64,000 bases of DNA from Phialophora verrucosa (taxonomy: Eukaryota; Ascomycota; Eurotiomycetes; Chaetothyriales; Herpotrichiellaceae): positions 744,001-808,000 of the forward strand of contig MSED01000004.1 of assembly GCA_002099365.1 (NCBI GenBank), written 5' to 3'. Shown here one piece after another: positions 22,807-34,957 of the stretch. The position numbers were made by a program, and so were the translations under genes. The notes beneath the pieces were generated by a model. That model had not been told where the DNA came from. It searched no databases and saw only the letters and a program-made list of their open reading frames with translations. Numbering within the stretch: the stretch's first letter is position 1; every line of letters begins with the position of its first letter.

Positions 22807-25800
22807 GGCGTGTAGGCGTGCAAGCCTGCAGGTGGGCCGGGAATCAGTCAGTCGATCAGTCAAGTCAAGTCAATCGCAGTCGCATTCGAAGTCACGGCTC
22901 TGGCCCTGCGTCCTCGAGCTCTGGATCTCCCATCCCAGTACTTCAAGGGGTAAAAGGCCCGGAATTACTCTAGCCAAGGTTCATGGCCCGGGGAACGGGA
23001 GACGGGAGGCGGAGTCGGGCTTTGGTTGATAGGAAGCGAATGCACGAACGCGCCAGCCTAGAGAGGGCGACTAGGATTGAAGAAGAGGAAGAATATCTAT
23101 GCTCTGCTCTTTGTCTGTACTTCGTACCGCGTACACTAGACGCTGGACGCTGGACGATGTTCGCTGTGCTCGCGGGTGTGGCGTTGGGGGCGCAATAGGC
23201 TGGCTTACACTATCAATATAAGTGAGTCTCAGGATCAGGATCGGTAGCGGCAGAGTATCATGATCCAGTCTCTAGAGAGTTGGTTTGACTTGACTTGACC
23301 AGGCCATGCGATTGTGTAGCTGCAGTACTTTGTTATGATCCTGCTGCTGCCGTGATTGTCAAGTGTACGGAGTACCTACGAGACGTGATCTGCTGCTCGC
23401 GGGACCGAGAGGAATGAGTAAGGAGTGGATGAGTGAGTACTCGTAATCGAGCTACTCCGTCAAGTCACCCTGTACGACTATCTACATGTAGCACTGTGGT
23501 ACTGTAGCTCGTCCATCCGCTTCAGATGCGTTTAACGTTGACATGGCGTGGACTTGCAGCCAATACTGTCTGTGAACGGTCTCGATTCGGCGTTGTACGA
23601 CAATTATGAGCTCGGCACAGAGCACTGCGTCGCTGGACCTTCATCGCAATGTTCGGCCGTCTCAGTCGCCCGTGTTGATATATATGAGCGCATACATGTA
23701 CGGAGAGCGATAACACGGAGATGATAATACTGGAGCAGTAATACGTACAGCAACAGCACGGAAGTAGTAGTACGGAAGTGATACACCCCCCCTGAAGGTC
23801 GCTGGACAGTGACTACAGAGGAGTATGGTACTTCTTGGATATGTTTTCGCTACTCCGTACTACAGGGCCAGTTCCGGGGGCGTTGGTTCTTGGTGCGAGG
23901 ACAAGAGCACGAATCTACCGTCACAGGGAGGGCGAAGGACGCTGGATTGCTGCGATATGCTGTGTACGACTGCTGGACCTTGTTATCATCGAGTCATCTC
24001 GAGGGGGTGATGTTAGTGCTGATCCTGGTGCGGGTGTAGGTATAGACAGGTCGATTACTCTAGGGGGAGAGAGAGAGAATATCGCTACTTGATGACACGA
24101 GAAGCTGGTCTGGCTTGATGGCTCCTCGTTTGACCAGGATAACTACAGTCTATGCTTTGGCCATGGGGGCTGCAAACCAGCATCGGCCTCATGGAATAGA
24201 GATGACGCATAAACAGTACACAGTAGTATGACTGCGATTGAGAAGGATCCAGAGACTGTGACCAGTCTGGTACCAGCCGATAAAGGAGTGAAACCACGGG
24301 TTTCGATGATCTTGAGCCACCCCGTCTCGGTAGCATGCCACAGATGGAAGGATTGTCGGGGCACTGTGCACGAGCGAGACTCCTGCCTCCAACAAGCACA
24401 AACTCGTAAGCTCCACAATAGGCCTCGATTATACACTTTCGGCCGCCTCGAGCTCTTCGTCGTGGTGAACTCAGAAATGTCTCATCGTTGCCTCTGTGCC
24501 GATGCGGGGGGGCCAAGTCGCCACTGTCTCTTTTGGCTGGCCTCGTGTAATCAGTCGGTGCTGGTGGGTCGTTCATCATTTTTAGCCTTCTGGAGTGGAT
24601 GTCAAATCTGAGCTGGTGTCGCGACTGGGGAGTCAGCATGACCACTCCTGCCCAACAGACTGTTGATCCTATCCTGAGACGAGACGGGGTACTTAGAATA
24701 TCAGGGCGCTGCAGGGTCTTCGTATCGATGCTGCTCGTCCGCGCTCCTTCGTGATGTGAGGGTTCCACCAAGAGGTCGTGGCTTGTGATTGTCTCCGAGC
24801 GGCACTTGTATCCGGCAAAAGAGCACACATTCAGGTCGCGACCGTGAGCTAATGGACCTTACTGCCCCTGAATGATCTTCTCGGCACATTGATTGCCAAG
24901 AAACCCTAGGCATGTGAAATTTCCAGGGAACAGAATCCAGCAATGCCTTCAGGGACTGCAGTGGTGAGTTCCCGGTGTTTGATGTCTGCTCCATCGATAT
25001 CGTCCCCTCAACCTCGAGGCACGCATCAGGTTTGTGTTTGAGCATAAGGTCACAGCGACGAGATGACCCCAAGGCCTCATGGCGTGGATGCAATCTCCAA
25101 GGCCCGCGTCAGCACAATCACCTGAAGACACCGTCATTTCCCTCCTCGTGTGTGCCGAACTAGGCGCTGAAAATGGCCGCTCGCCGGCTTGTGCTAGTTG
25201 TGATGTGCCAAAGTCTCAATGTGATGTGCAGCCTCACAAGAACGGGCTGACTGAAACCGAATTCGCATCGTTAACTTTTCCAAAAGCGTAGAAGGAACGG
25301 TAGAGCATATGTCTGATAAGGCCGACATTATCTGGTACCTACTCAGAATACTCCAGCTTCGCACATGAATGTTGGCAGCCTTTGTTTCTACCACGTCTCC
25401 GTAAGTACTCCCAGCTGCCTTCCCGTTGTGGAAGAAACTCCGCCGCGGCCTAAGATATATAGCCGGGATGAATTGTCGTGTGGATACCCGCATGGTGCAA
25501 ACCGTGTTTGATGAATAAGACTTGTGCATGAGGTCCGGAGACTCTCCTGGCGACCGTGCCCACTCCGGCCAGTTTGCCTGACACTGCGGATCAGGATCTC
25601 CGTGGTGCTTACTTCTCATGCGGGTCTGGCGTTCAAGCGGCGAGAGTGTCTGACGGAAATGGATAGATGCAATCCATGCTATTGCATCCGTGGGTCGTCC
25701 AGGGTCGAAGTTTGAGACACGTCTGGAAACTGCCGTGTGGGATGTAAATGGGGGCTGCGAAGTGGATTTGGTACTTTTGTCAGCTTGCCTATTAGTCCGT

Positions 25801-26240
25801 CCAAGTACTGGAGCGTCAAAGATCCGGCCACATCAAAGCTGAGCACGCGCGAATAGATAGTCCTGAGAGTCGAAATTGATGAACGGATGTTAGTTTTGTC
25901 CATCTGCTTTGGCTTCTTGTCTGTATCAGATCAAATGTGTTTAAAGAGCATCAGTCATAGCAGACCGACCCAGCCAAGAGCCTCGTAATGTTTTCATTTC
26001 AGCATGTCTCAAACTTCCAGGGGTGGCTTCGAGTCCTGCGACCCCGTTGATTTGCTGTTACATTGATGTACAGCGGTTCTGGTTCCGGTCTCTGAAAACA
26101 GGCTGTCCTACCGTCCAGGATCTGACATTGCAGCAAGCCAATGTCACCTCACGTTCAGGCAGAATATTCCTCGTATTTTGTATGTGAATTCGTGCCGACG
26201 GGCACACTGCGAGGGGCCGGAGGCAGAGTCCGTGGCGCGT

Positions 26241-28016
26241 TCATCTGTCCGATGAGCCCGAAGAATCCAGCGGGAGGTGTGCCCAGATTGCTCGGGTCAG
26301 GTTGCTTGTAGGCTCAGTGCTGACCATACTCGGACTGTAGGTATCGAACATAAGCTCGTCTGGACTTTGATCATGTTGCGCCCTATGTTCTTGCTGCTGG
26401 CTGAGAAGATACTGGCTGCCAAAGTTGAAACCCTCCGGACCGAAACTTCCCAGAGAGGAATATTGTGCTGGTGCCGGAATAGGGAGATTATCGGTTGCAC
26501 CTGCATATCCTTGTGTAATGCTCATCTGCGTCGGATCAAGCTCAACTGGAGCAGGTTGAGCCACGTTTGGCAGTGTCTCTGAGACCTTGGTGAGGAGTAG
26601 TGGCAGGTAGCGAGAAGCACCGCCACGTAACTTTGAGACCAGATTAAGCAACTTGTTGAGAATGCCAAATGGTGGCTCATTCGTTGACCCCTCGAAGGGC
26701 ACACAGGCAATGACATCGGTCAGTGTACAGGCAATGTCGAAGAGCTTCTCGATCAAACCAATGCCATGGACTTCCATCGCATCTAGCGATATATTCTCGA
26801 TATCTCGGACGAGGTCCTCGGCTACCTCGATGGGGTATTTGAATGTCATGGAGGAGTCGTTCGAAGATGAGGACAGATGTCCGTTCGTGATAGAAAGCTG
26901 CCACACCATAATACGGAGCCAATTCATCGTGACTCGAACATCAGCGATTTGGCTCTCGGTCGTTCGGAGCTCACTGGGCAATGCATCCTTTAGCTGTTGC
27001 TGGAGCCGAGATAGCCAGGTCGCAGAGCACTCGGTTTTGACCTTGTTCCAAAGTCCCATAAATTCATCGTCAATGCAGCTGAAAAGACTGATCAGATAGG
27101 AAAAGCCTGATATCATTTCTTCCTCTCGTTGGTCATAGAAAGTTGGCAGTTCGATTGTTGGGTGAAGCGTAAGCGGGCGATGTCGTTCCATGGCATATGC
27201 TCGTTCGGACACCAGAAGCAGCCAATACGTGCGTCTTCTGTACATACTCTCGACCAGATCACCGAGAAGGTACGACGACTCTTCGTGCATACCCATCAAA
27301 TGAGCCAGAGTAGTGGCCTCACGCAAGTGAAACCAGCACACATTCTGCTCCTCTAGTGTAAAGTAGCAGCCGAACAAGAAGAAGGATGTCTGAACGGATG
27401 CCAGCGTGGGGCACCCGACGTAGTCGATAGACTTTCGAGCGCGAATGATGTCGTTGAGTATCAACTTGGCATATCCGTAGCGATTCTCAGGAGGCTCGCC
27501 CTCATAGTAGCTTCCTGGGGCGACGGCTAAGTTCATCCCCGGCTGAACCATGACGAATGCACAGAGCGACCCCGTCAGACAGTACACTTCTGGGTCCGTC
27601 ATGAGGCATAAAGAGATGGCATGCTTCAGCTTCCCGCGGTGCAGAATCCACGCCGTGGTTGACATGTTGGAGAAATAGAAGTCGATGCAGTTTTCAATCG
27701 TCTGCCTGCTGAGAAGCGAGACGTTTTGCGCGCTGGGGGGGGAGTTGGGCGGGCTATTGAAGTCGAACGAAGACTCCCTGGTCAGCGGAGGCGCTGCGGA
27801 CGCAGAAGTGGTTGGAGGATTGCTTTCTTCTTGGATGGTTCGAATGCCACTGATCACTTTACCGCGAGATCCTTTGGGACCTTTCTTTTGGGGAATTGCG
27901 AGGTAGGTGCATTGAAGATTTGTTTGGGCACAATTGGTGCAGGGCTGGTCACCGCTGCATTTCACCTTCCTCCTGTGACAGGCGTCGCACGCCTTCTTGA
28001 CGGGAGGAGCTGCCAT
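26241..28016 (-). CDS. Zn2Cys6 transcription factor
   Basis: Intronless, 591 aa from the Met at 28016; an upstream in-frame Met at 28046 would add 10 residues. I prefer 28016 because the zinc cluster then begins nine residues in: C10-C13-C20-C26-C29-C36. It is followed by IPQKKGPKGSRGKVISGIR, a linker seen in regulators of the amylolytic/maltose type and relatives. The middle-homology region shows CPTLASVQTSFFLFGCYF, REATTLAHLMGMHEE and RRRTYWLLLVSERAYAMERHRPLTL, which are classical fungal_trans motifs. It is a nuclear DNA-binding regulator. No adjacent sugar-utilisation gene points to its target, so a maltose/starch role is only a family hint. Confidence 0.9.
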   Translation of the reverse strand: MAAPPVKKACDACHRRKVKCSGDQPCTNCAQTNLQCTYLAIPQKKGPKGSRGKVISGIRTIQEESNPPTTSASAAPPLTRESSFDFNSPPNSPPSAQNVSLLSRQTIENCIDFYFSNMSTTAWILHRGKLKHAISLCLMTDPEVYCLTGSLCAFVMVQPGMNLAVAPGSYYEGEPPENRYGYAKLILNDIIRARKSIDYVGCPTLASVQTSFFLFGCYFTLEEQNVCWFHLREATTLAHLMGMHEESSYLLGDLVESMYRRRTYWLLLVSERAYAMERHRPLTLHPTIELPTFYDQREEEMISGFSYLISLFSCIDDEFMGLWNKVKTECSATWLSRLQQQLKDALPSELRTTESQIADVRVTMNWLRIMVWQLSITNGHLSSSSNDSSMTFKYPIEVAEDLVRDIENISLDAMEVHGIGLIEKLFDIACTLTDVIACVPFEGSTNEPPFGILNKLLNLVSKLRGGASRYLPLLLTKVSETLPNVAQPAPVELDPTQMSITQGYAGATDNLPIPAPAQYSSLGSFGPEGFNFGSQYLLSQQQEHRAQHDQSPDELMFDTYSPSMVSTEPTSNLTRAIWAHLPLDSSGSSDR

Positions 28017-28896
28017 GCTGGCGAATCGCCCGGTCAGGTGGAACAAAAGGGTGCCTCCATGCGATTTGGCGAGATACTGACCGACATGTCTGGTGAATTA
28101 CGATGTGGCTTGGGACGGACAATTGTCATCTTGAACTCGGCTTCACATGGACAGAATGAGCAACTCCGCGACAGTTCCAGAGCTCTCGCTATCCCTCCAG
28201 CAGAGTGCAAAGGGAAGCTACACTGCTCTCAGAAGAAAAAGAGCTTTGAATTAGAAAGGGTCGAGCACATCTCGTGGTCGTCGTCGAGGCGCATGCAAGC
28301 TCAACCCCGCAGTTCCTTGTTTTTCATCCTCATTGCGCGCCAACACTTCAGTGACAGGCAAGCTTTTTCAGGCCCAGAAGTTCTCCCGTCCTTAATGCCT
28401 CTACCGTGTGCGCTTCTAGACTGTGCTTTTAGAATGATCAAGTTTTTACATTGATTGTTATAATTAACTACCCGCAGGCCTGAAGAAGCTGTCCATAGCC
28501 TTGGGCAATGGAGCTGAAAGTGAGGTCGTAAAGCTACTTGCGGACCAGAACCCGCCAGGGAACCAAGTTTGAGTGGAATTTTAGCAGTGTTGCTCTGACC
28601 GGATAGTCGAGAGGAGGCTTGGTCGAGTCGAGTAAGTTATGCTGTTGTATAACTGAGAGCTGAAGGATGATACATAACTCCAATTCTAGTTTTACCGTCG
28701 TTGATCATTGCATCGATTCCTTTCCTTTGTGACGACGCTATTTTGCATCAGGGGTAGAGCGGTGTTGCGCACTTTGCAAAGTTGTCCTCGGCTTGAATTG
28801 GTTCCCCTGGTGTTGTGATCTGACTCTGCCCACTTACGCAGCCTTCGTGCGCCCACACACAAGTCTTTGTTTCTCTGGCTCAGCTAGACGGGAGAC
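28017..28896. other. Intergenic region upstream of the third Zn2Cys6 gene
   Basis: About 880 bp, with no gene recognised. It contains the regulator promoter and the 3' flank of the Atg33-like gene. Confidence 0.5.
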
Positions 28897-29521
28897 TCAG
28901 GCACCGTCGCCCCAGATGCCCACTACACCCATCGCAAAGCCGATGCCAGCGATCCAACTTCGCACCTTCTGCACCTTCCGTTCTCTTGTCATCTCCAGCT
29001 CGACCTTCTCGCCGTTGACCTGTTGATCGTCGCTGCTATCCGATTCGACTTCGATATAACCGCTGTCGTCACTAGGTAACGGACTTGGCCCCCTGACCGC
29101 TGCGACGCGCCTGTTTATTGCGGACCGGCTTCGCAGGCCCCACGACGGGAAGCGTGAGAAGCCATTGAACCAGTACTCCACTCCCTGCCCACCGATAAAG
29201 CTCACCAGTGCGGTCCACAGGAGGTACGGATGGCGGCCGCGCGGAGAGGCAAGCGTAAACGCGGTGATCAAAGATAAGGAAGAAATCGAGGCCAAAGTGA
29301 GTATCTGTCTGGTTGACTGGGTCTGGATTGTGGTCAAGGTGCGAGACGCGAGAGAGGCCGAGGGAAGGAGTGCGAGGGATGGGAGAACAATAGATTGAAG
29401 CGTATAGGATGTGCCCTGTCATGCATCAGGATACTGTACATCACAGAGGGTGGCCACTTACGGTCAATAGGCCAAGGGAAATAGTCCCCACGAACTTGGT
29501 GATGCTTATCGGGCACGGCAT
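28897..29521 (-). CDS. Atg33/Scm4-like small membrane protein
   Basis: Two exons, 29521-29462 and 29415-28897, give 579 nt and 192 aa. Exon 1 encodes MPCPISITKFVGTISLGLLT and exon 2 continues GTSYTLQSIVLPSLALLPSA. Together they form the first hydrophobic segment, which neither frame shows alone. Two more membrane segments follow (LTLASISSLSLITAFTLAS and HPYLLWTALVSFIGGQGVEYW), then an acidic linker with DSSDDQQ and a final hydrophobic helix (WIAGIGFAMGVVGIWG). The layout resembles the yeast Atg33/Scm4 family of outer mitochondrial membrane proteins, where Atg33 promotes mitophagy. The assignment rests on pattern similarity only. Confidence 0.65.
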
Positions 29522-31142
29522 CGTAGTGACTCTGTTATGCGACGGGAATGGTGATTACAGTCTCGAGACTGGCCAGCGGTTGCTCGTGGAAGGAACAAGT
29601 ACCGAGGGGAGAAACTCCGGCGGGCGCGTCGATGGCGGGGTCAAACCATGTAGAGTCAGTCCTTGAGACCGTAGAAAATCAGAGTCCGCGAAGGTGGAAG
29701 CACACAGGCTGGATAACAGCTTCTCTGGATGCCAATAGCAGGAGGCAGAAGCTTTGCAACCAAGTCGAGGATGAATGATGTCGTTGCGAAGCTCCGGTGC
29801 CTGCGTCGGCCGCCACCAACCACGACTTCTCCAATTTCAAGTTACGTCAGCAGCTAGCTTCACTTCAAAGTCAGGCTCCGCTGACTTTTCTCTCAAACGG
29901 TGGTTTCAGCTCGATTTTCTTCGAGAGAGCCACCATGTGTACAGAATCTACATGGATGTGTCCCTTGCCCAGACCAGGTATCCCCGCGAAGCGCGGTCGA
30001 GGCCATCGCTAAAGATGATTATGCTCTTTGGGCCTGTAGGTCCGCCAAAGTTCCCTCTACTTGGTAGGTAACACTCCTCTGTTATGGGACTGACCTCTTG
30101 CATCGCGTGGAGGGAAGCGATGAGGAAGTCTCCTATTCCACTAGTTGACTTGGGGATCGATTAACCAACACCAAGAAGAGTCTCCTCCCCTTTCTTGTCT
30201 TCGTCGAGAGGAGCGAGTCGCGGCCTTCATCTCCGACGGGAACTGCTTCAAGACAGGTTTGCGTGGATATTGAAAATGTCACTTACCCGATCGTGTTGGA
30301 TTGACGAAACATCGCAGCGCTGTGGGGCGAAAGACTGCGCAATGGTCATGATACAATTTGATCTCGCGCCAAATCGACTCGCTTGATGACAATGAGCGAG
30401 AGGCGCTGCGTGAAGCCATCATGAGCAGAACCATGCAGTCGGTCGGAACATTGCCCATCCTGAGACGCAAATCGGAGCTCGAAGGTCGTGCAGATAAACA
30501 TGATTTGCGATGTGTGATGCAGATAGCCAACGTCGAAGAAGAGACTATCAGACCTGAATCTACAGAGAAGCTTTTCCAGGCTCATGAGGAAGGAATGCCT
30601 TTTCATGCAGGATTCTACGATCGTCCAAAGCCGCATGTGATGGTCTCCTTTCGTATGGCCCTAAGCTGATGGTTTGCTACATTCTTTGCATGTGGCCGCT
30701 TGCGGAAATATCTTGGAAGCCTTGGTTTCTTCTACGCATGAATGTCGACGGGAAACAGCATATACCTGGAGCTTCGCTCACCGGCCACAATAAAACACCT
30801 TGGCGAAATATGCATTCATTGGTCTGCGTGTGGCTAGGTGCAACGCCGAGGTCAAGTAATCTGTTTGCTCCTTCACTCCCTCAACTGTCAGCACTCGGGA
30901 GTTTACAATGTTTAGTGATCAATCTTCCACATCAGCAAGGCGCTTTCCCCAGGTTGACGGTCTTTTCTCGGAATCCGGGGTAACGTCAAAATTAGATACT
31001 CTCCCCCGATCTCCAAAGCTAGTTTCGTGGTATGTCGACCTCTCTGCTGTCTTGATCGATTTGCAAGATCCTCCCAACCCACCATCTCTCGGCTGCCAGA
31101 GAACGAAGCAAACTTGCTGACATACCGCCGACCATAGCGGCA
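29522..31142. other. Intergenic region, no confident gene
   Basis: About 1.6 kb. The frame at about 30355-30669 is open for roughly 105 codons and rich in charged residues (DSLDDNEREALREAI), but it has no ATG at its beginning, no upstream exon I could join, and no known motif. It may be an exon of an unrecognised or decayed gene. Confidence 0.4.
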
Positions 31143-32318
31143 ATGCCGGCTCCCGGAGAGAACGTTTCCCTCGGTTCGAGTGGAGTGACCTGGCTGAAGC
31201 GCGATGTGCTATTATTCGCAGCGAGCATTGGCGTCGGAACAGACGAACTCAACTTTGTCTTCGTATGGTTATCTCACAACAGCCAGAGGATGGGAACTCA
31301 CCGCGAATCTAGGAACAAAACGAGGGTTTCGAGGCGTTCCCTACATATGCCAATATTCTGCGTACGCTCTGCTTGCCAATGCACGCTTGTGTCGACATGC
31401 ACTGACGATCTCAATCCTGGTTGCAGCATTCAAGTTGACCGATCAGGAGGTGGTGGACTTTGCCAGTCGGTTTACTCCGCCCGAGATTCCTGGCGTACCC
31501 AAACTCAGCGCCGGTAACATCATCGATGGCGGTCGGATCATGACCTTCTATCGACAGATCCCAACCAACTCGGCTGGGAGGCGCTTCGAGTTACGCTCAA
31601 GGATCGTGGGCGTGTATGACAAGGGCAAGTTGGGCACCATTGTCGAGGACGAGAAAACCCTGGTGGATTCGGTATCGGGAAACGAGTATGTCAAAATGGT
31701 TGGGAATACCTTCTACATGGGTCAGGGTAACTGGGGTGGTCCGAAGGGTAAGATGGCTGGCTTAGCCCAATACATCATAGCCCGATTTCTCATTGAGATA
31801 ACCGTCGAACAGGACCTGCTCCGAAGAATTATCCAGCACCCCAAACGCAGCCTAATTTCACTTACACTTATCAGACCACAGCGCAAGCAGCGCTCATCTA
31901 TCGGTAAGTTCCGAGATCGATTGTTAACCCGCCCCGGCGCCAACTTATCCGAGCTGTTTGCTGATTACCCGACTCCAGTCTCAACGGAGACTACAATCGC
32001 TTGCACGTGACGCAGGAGCCAGGTAAATCGTTGGGTTTCGGGGGTCCAATAATGCACGGGCTGTTCACCTACAATTGCGCTGCTCACGCTGTTCTCAAGA
32101 CTGTCGGGAACAGCAACCCAGCCAACCTGCGGGAGTTCAGTGCCCGGTTCGCAGCCCCTGTTCGACCTGGTGACGAGCTCGTGACACAGGTGTGGACGCT
32201 CGGCCAGTTTGAGGGCCCGTATGAAGAGATCCGCTTCGTCACTCTGGTGAATGGAAAGGCTGTCCTCACTCATGGTCGAGCACTGGTGAAGCCCGGCAAG
32301 CGGGAGGCGAGTCTTTAG
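31143..32318 (+). CDS. MaoC-type (R)-enoyl-CoA hydratase, double hot-dog
   Basis: Five exons, 31143-31262, 31313-31361, 31427-31747, 31813-31903 and 31979-32318, sum to 921 nt (306 aa). The N-terminal half has GVGTDELNFVFEQNEGFEAFPTYA and a typical QGNWGGPKG linker. The C-terminal half has LIYRLNGDYNRLHVTQEP, carrying the Asp/His hydratase-2 motif (D...N.LH), and GFGGPIMHGL. This is the fold of enoyl-CoA hydratase 2, as in the C-terminal part of peroxisomal multifunctional enzyme Fox2, acting in beta-oxidation or acyl-chain tailoring. No canonical peroxisomal signal is present (ends ASL). The acyl-CoA ligase gene follows on the same strand, suggesting a joint acyl-CoA pathway. Confidence 0.9.
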
Positions 32319-32968
32319 GTAGAAATTATGCCTTTTTCCCCCTCTCCATATCAGCTTGGGTGCGTGGCTACCACCAGAGTGGCGGTCGCCCACGCGCCAC
32401 CAGCAGCATACGCACGACTCAGCTAAGCTTAGCTGACCGCGGTCATCGTTCGGCGATTGCTACAGTACTGTACTGCATTTGATCCCGTCCGTGAGCCTGG
32501 AGCCACTCTCTATTAGGTCGTCCAAACAAGACATGGAGAGGAGGAACGCCGAGTAGTCAAGTTATGTAAACGGTCGTTCACGGGATTTCCCCCAGCCGCA
32601 TCCCCCCCACACAAGAAACTCCCCCCATCTCCCTCCCATATCCTCACGCTGTATCCGGACAAAGCTGGGGGTTCGTCTGAGAAGAGCTGTCTCTTTTTTT
32701 TCTGAGGCCGCTGTATCGCGGTTTTGCCCTTTCTACTATATCACGCACCCCTCGGTCTTTGGGACCTCGCTTGATTAATGATCGAAATGGCAGGGCAAGG
32801 GAGGGCCTCGGAGGCCGCAGCGTGCTACGATACAAGACAGTTGTTGGTAGTGGTAACCAGAACAAAACTCGCACGCGTCTCCTCTGAGCAGTGGTGCTCT
32901 TACCTCTCTCTCTCTCTCGACCGCCAAACCGACTTGAGCCCTGAGCGAGCGAACTTTACTTTCTCATC
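32319..32968. promoter_or_regulatory. Promoter region of the acyl-CoA ligase gene
   Basis: About 650 bp between two co-oriented genes. It has C-rich tracts at about 32588-32640 and a CT run at about 32905-32919 shortly before the start codon, as is common in strongly transcribed fungal genes. Confidence 0.4.
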
Positions 32969-34839
32969 ATGCCTACCGTGTCTAGATATCCGTCGCTGGA
33001 TATTCCCGACGTGAATGTTTGGGATTTCCTCTTTTCAAGACCCGATAGACCATATCCAGATGATAAAGGTGAGCTACTCCTCCTCCTCCACCTCCTCCCC
33101 AGCCTCATCCTTCTTCGTCTAGCCACTGCCGCTCTTGTTCCTACGTCCACCCCTTACTCATTACTCACCTACTCAACCACAGTTATCTTCTCCGACGTCG
33201 ACACCCCCCGCGCGTACACGTACCGAGCACTTCGAGACGCAACGATTCGATTCGGCTCCTCCCTGCTGGCCGAGCCGGGATGGCAAAAGGGCGACGTTGT
33301 GGCCATCTTCTCGCCCAACGACGTGGACTTCCCCGCCGTGATGTGGGGCGCGATCTGGGCTGGCGGCGTCGTGTCGCTGGTCAATTCCGGCTACACGGCT
33401 TCCGAGCTGGGGTTTCAGCTCGTCGACTCTGCGGCGAGGGTATTGGTCACCTGTGCGTCTCTACTGCCGGTCGTTCTTGCGGCGGCGAAGGAAATCGGCT
33501 TTCCGCTCGACAAGATCATTTTGCTTGGGGATGAAGGAGCCGCCGCCGCCGTGCCGGCGTCGCGTTTCAGGCACTTAAAGTCCCTCGGCGGTCCTATCCG
33601 GTCTGCGATGACGCAGGTCGTCAAGCCGGCGGACGATACCTGTTTCGTTGTATACTCTTCAGGCACGACGGGGAAGCCAAAGGGCGTGATGCTCACACAC
33701 CGTAACATCGTCGCCAACGTCCTGATGTTGGTGCAGAGCGAAAACGGGAATCTTCGTTGGAACGGCGGCCCCGACGAAAGAGGAGACAGCGTTGTTGCAT
33801 TTTTGCCCTTCTTTCACAGCTACGGTATGCCCTGCCCCCATGTCACGCGCGACGCTACCAGCACGCATTCGGCCCTTTCTCTCATTAACTCTTTCGGGCT
33901 CCAGGTTTAACCGCGGTTGTGCACTTTTCCCTGTACGTCGGCGTCGAAGTAGTTGTGATGCCCAAGTTCGACCTAGAAAAGTACTGCGCCACAGTCGAGC
34001 GGAAGAAAGCGACGTGGGCGGCCGTTGTCCCTCCGATTGTGCTCCTCCTCGGAAAGTCCCCCATTGTCGACAAATACGACCTGAGCTCTCTCCGGTTGGT
34101 GAATTCCGGGGCCGCCCCTTTGACCAAAGAGCTCGTGTCCATCGTGCGCAAGAGGCTCGCCGTCCCAGTTCGACAGGGGTACGGCCTCAGCGAAACCAGC
34201 CCCGCCACACACCAGCAGACATGGGAATCGGAGGGCCATCCCGTCGGCTCTATCGGCCCCCTGCTCGGGAATCAGGTATCCAAATTCGTCTCTCCTGACG
34301 GAGTCGAAGTGCCTGAGGGCGAAGTCGGCGAAATGTGGGTCAAAGGTCCAAATGTCTTCAAGGGATACCTGAACAATCCTGCGAAGACGCGCGAAGCCTT
34401 GTCCCCAGACGGGTACTTCAAGACTGGCGACATCGGCTACCAGGACCGGGAAGGCAACGTTTTCATCACCGACCGGAGTAAAGAGCTGATCAAGTATAAT
34501 GCCTTTCAAGTCGCGCCGGCGGAGCTAGAAGGGATCCTGATGGCGCATCCGAAAGTCGCGGACGCGGCGGTCGTGGGTGTGCAGGATGAGAGCCGTGCAA
34601 CGGAGGTGCCGCGGGCGTATGTCGTCGCTGCGCCTGGGGTGGAGCGCAGCCGAGAGACAGCCTTGGAGATTGAAGAGTGGATCAAGACCAAGGTCGCGAA
34701 TCACAAATACCTGCGCGGAGGGGTCCGGTTCATCGACGCGGTGCCCAAGTCGGCGGCAGGGAAGATCCTGAGATCCGAGGTGCGGGAGTTGGCGAAGGCC
34801 GAGGGCGTGGGCGGGGTACCAGTACGGTCGAAGCTGTAG
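32969..34839 (+). CDS. 4-coumarate:CoA-ligase-like acyl-CoA synthetase with PTS1
   Basis: Three exons, 32969-33068, 33183-33824 and 33905-34839, sum to 1677 nt (558 aa). The adenylate-forming motifs are all present: YSSGTTGKPKG (phosphate loop), RQGYGLSETSP, GYFKTGDIGYQDREGN, FITDRSKELIKYNAFQVAP (hinge) and PKSAAGKILR with the catalytic Lys. The C-terminus is SKL, a canonical peroxisomal targeting signal. It activates a carboxylic acid to its CoA thioester through an acyl-adenylate; arylpropanoid, fatty or other acids are possible. With the MaoC hydratase just upstream it forms a likely peroxisomal side-chain shortening module. Confidence 0.93.
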
Positions 34840-34957
34840 TGTCGCCCTCTCGACTTGCCTCTCCAGCTTCATCATGACGCGCCATGTTTAATCAACCCTC
34901 TAATTGAGTGTCCTCTTTACTTCCTTAAAGTAATGGTGTTTAAGTACCCACGTACTA

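Larger units (their letters stand above)
22091..26240. other. 4.1-kb stretch without a recognisable gene
   Basis: Open frames in all six frames are short and lack family motifs. The stretch is dotted with short simple repeats: AGATTC units at about 22401-22425, GCGTGCA three times at about 22780-22803, AGTC/AAGTC runs at about 22847-22875 and a GA run near 24066. It could hold a non-coding RNA, long UTRs or regulatory DNA. Confidence 0.5.

Noticed and set aside
24085..24828. 247-codon minus frame in the gene-poor stretch
   Set aside because: Composition looks random (many Arg/Ser/His), no motif, no helices or conserved core seen.
26000..26080. tRNA-like T-loop text (TTCGAGTCCTGC)
   Set aside because: No matching acceptor stem, D-arm or anticodon arm could be folded around it.
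30355..30669. Possible exon with DSLDDNEREALREAI
   Set aside because: Charged, protein-like text, but no start, no upstream exon in phase and no family; described only as part of the intergenic note.
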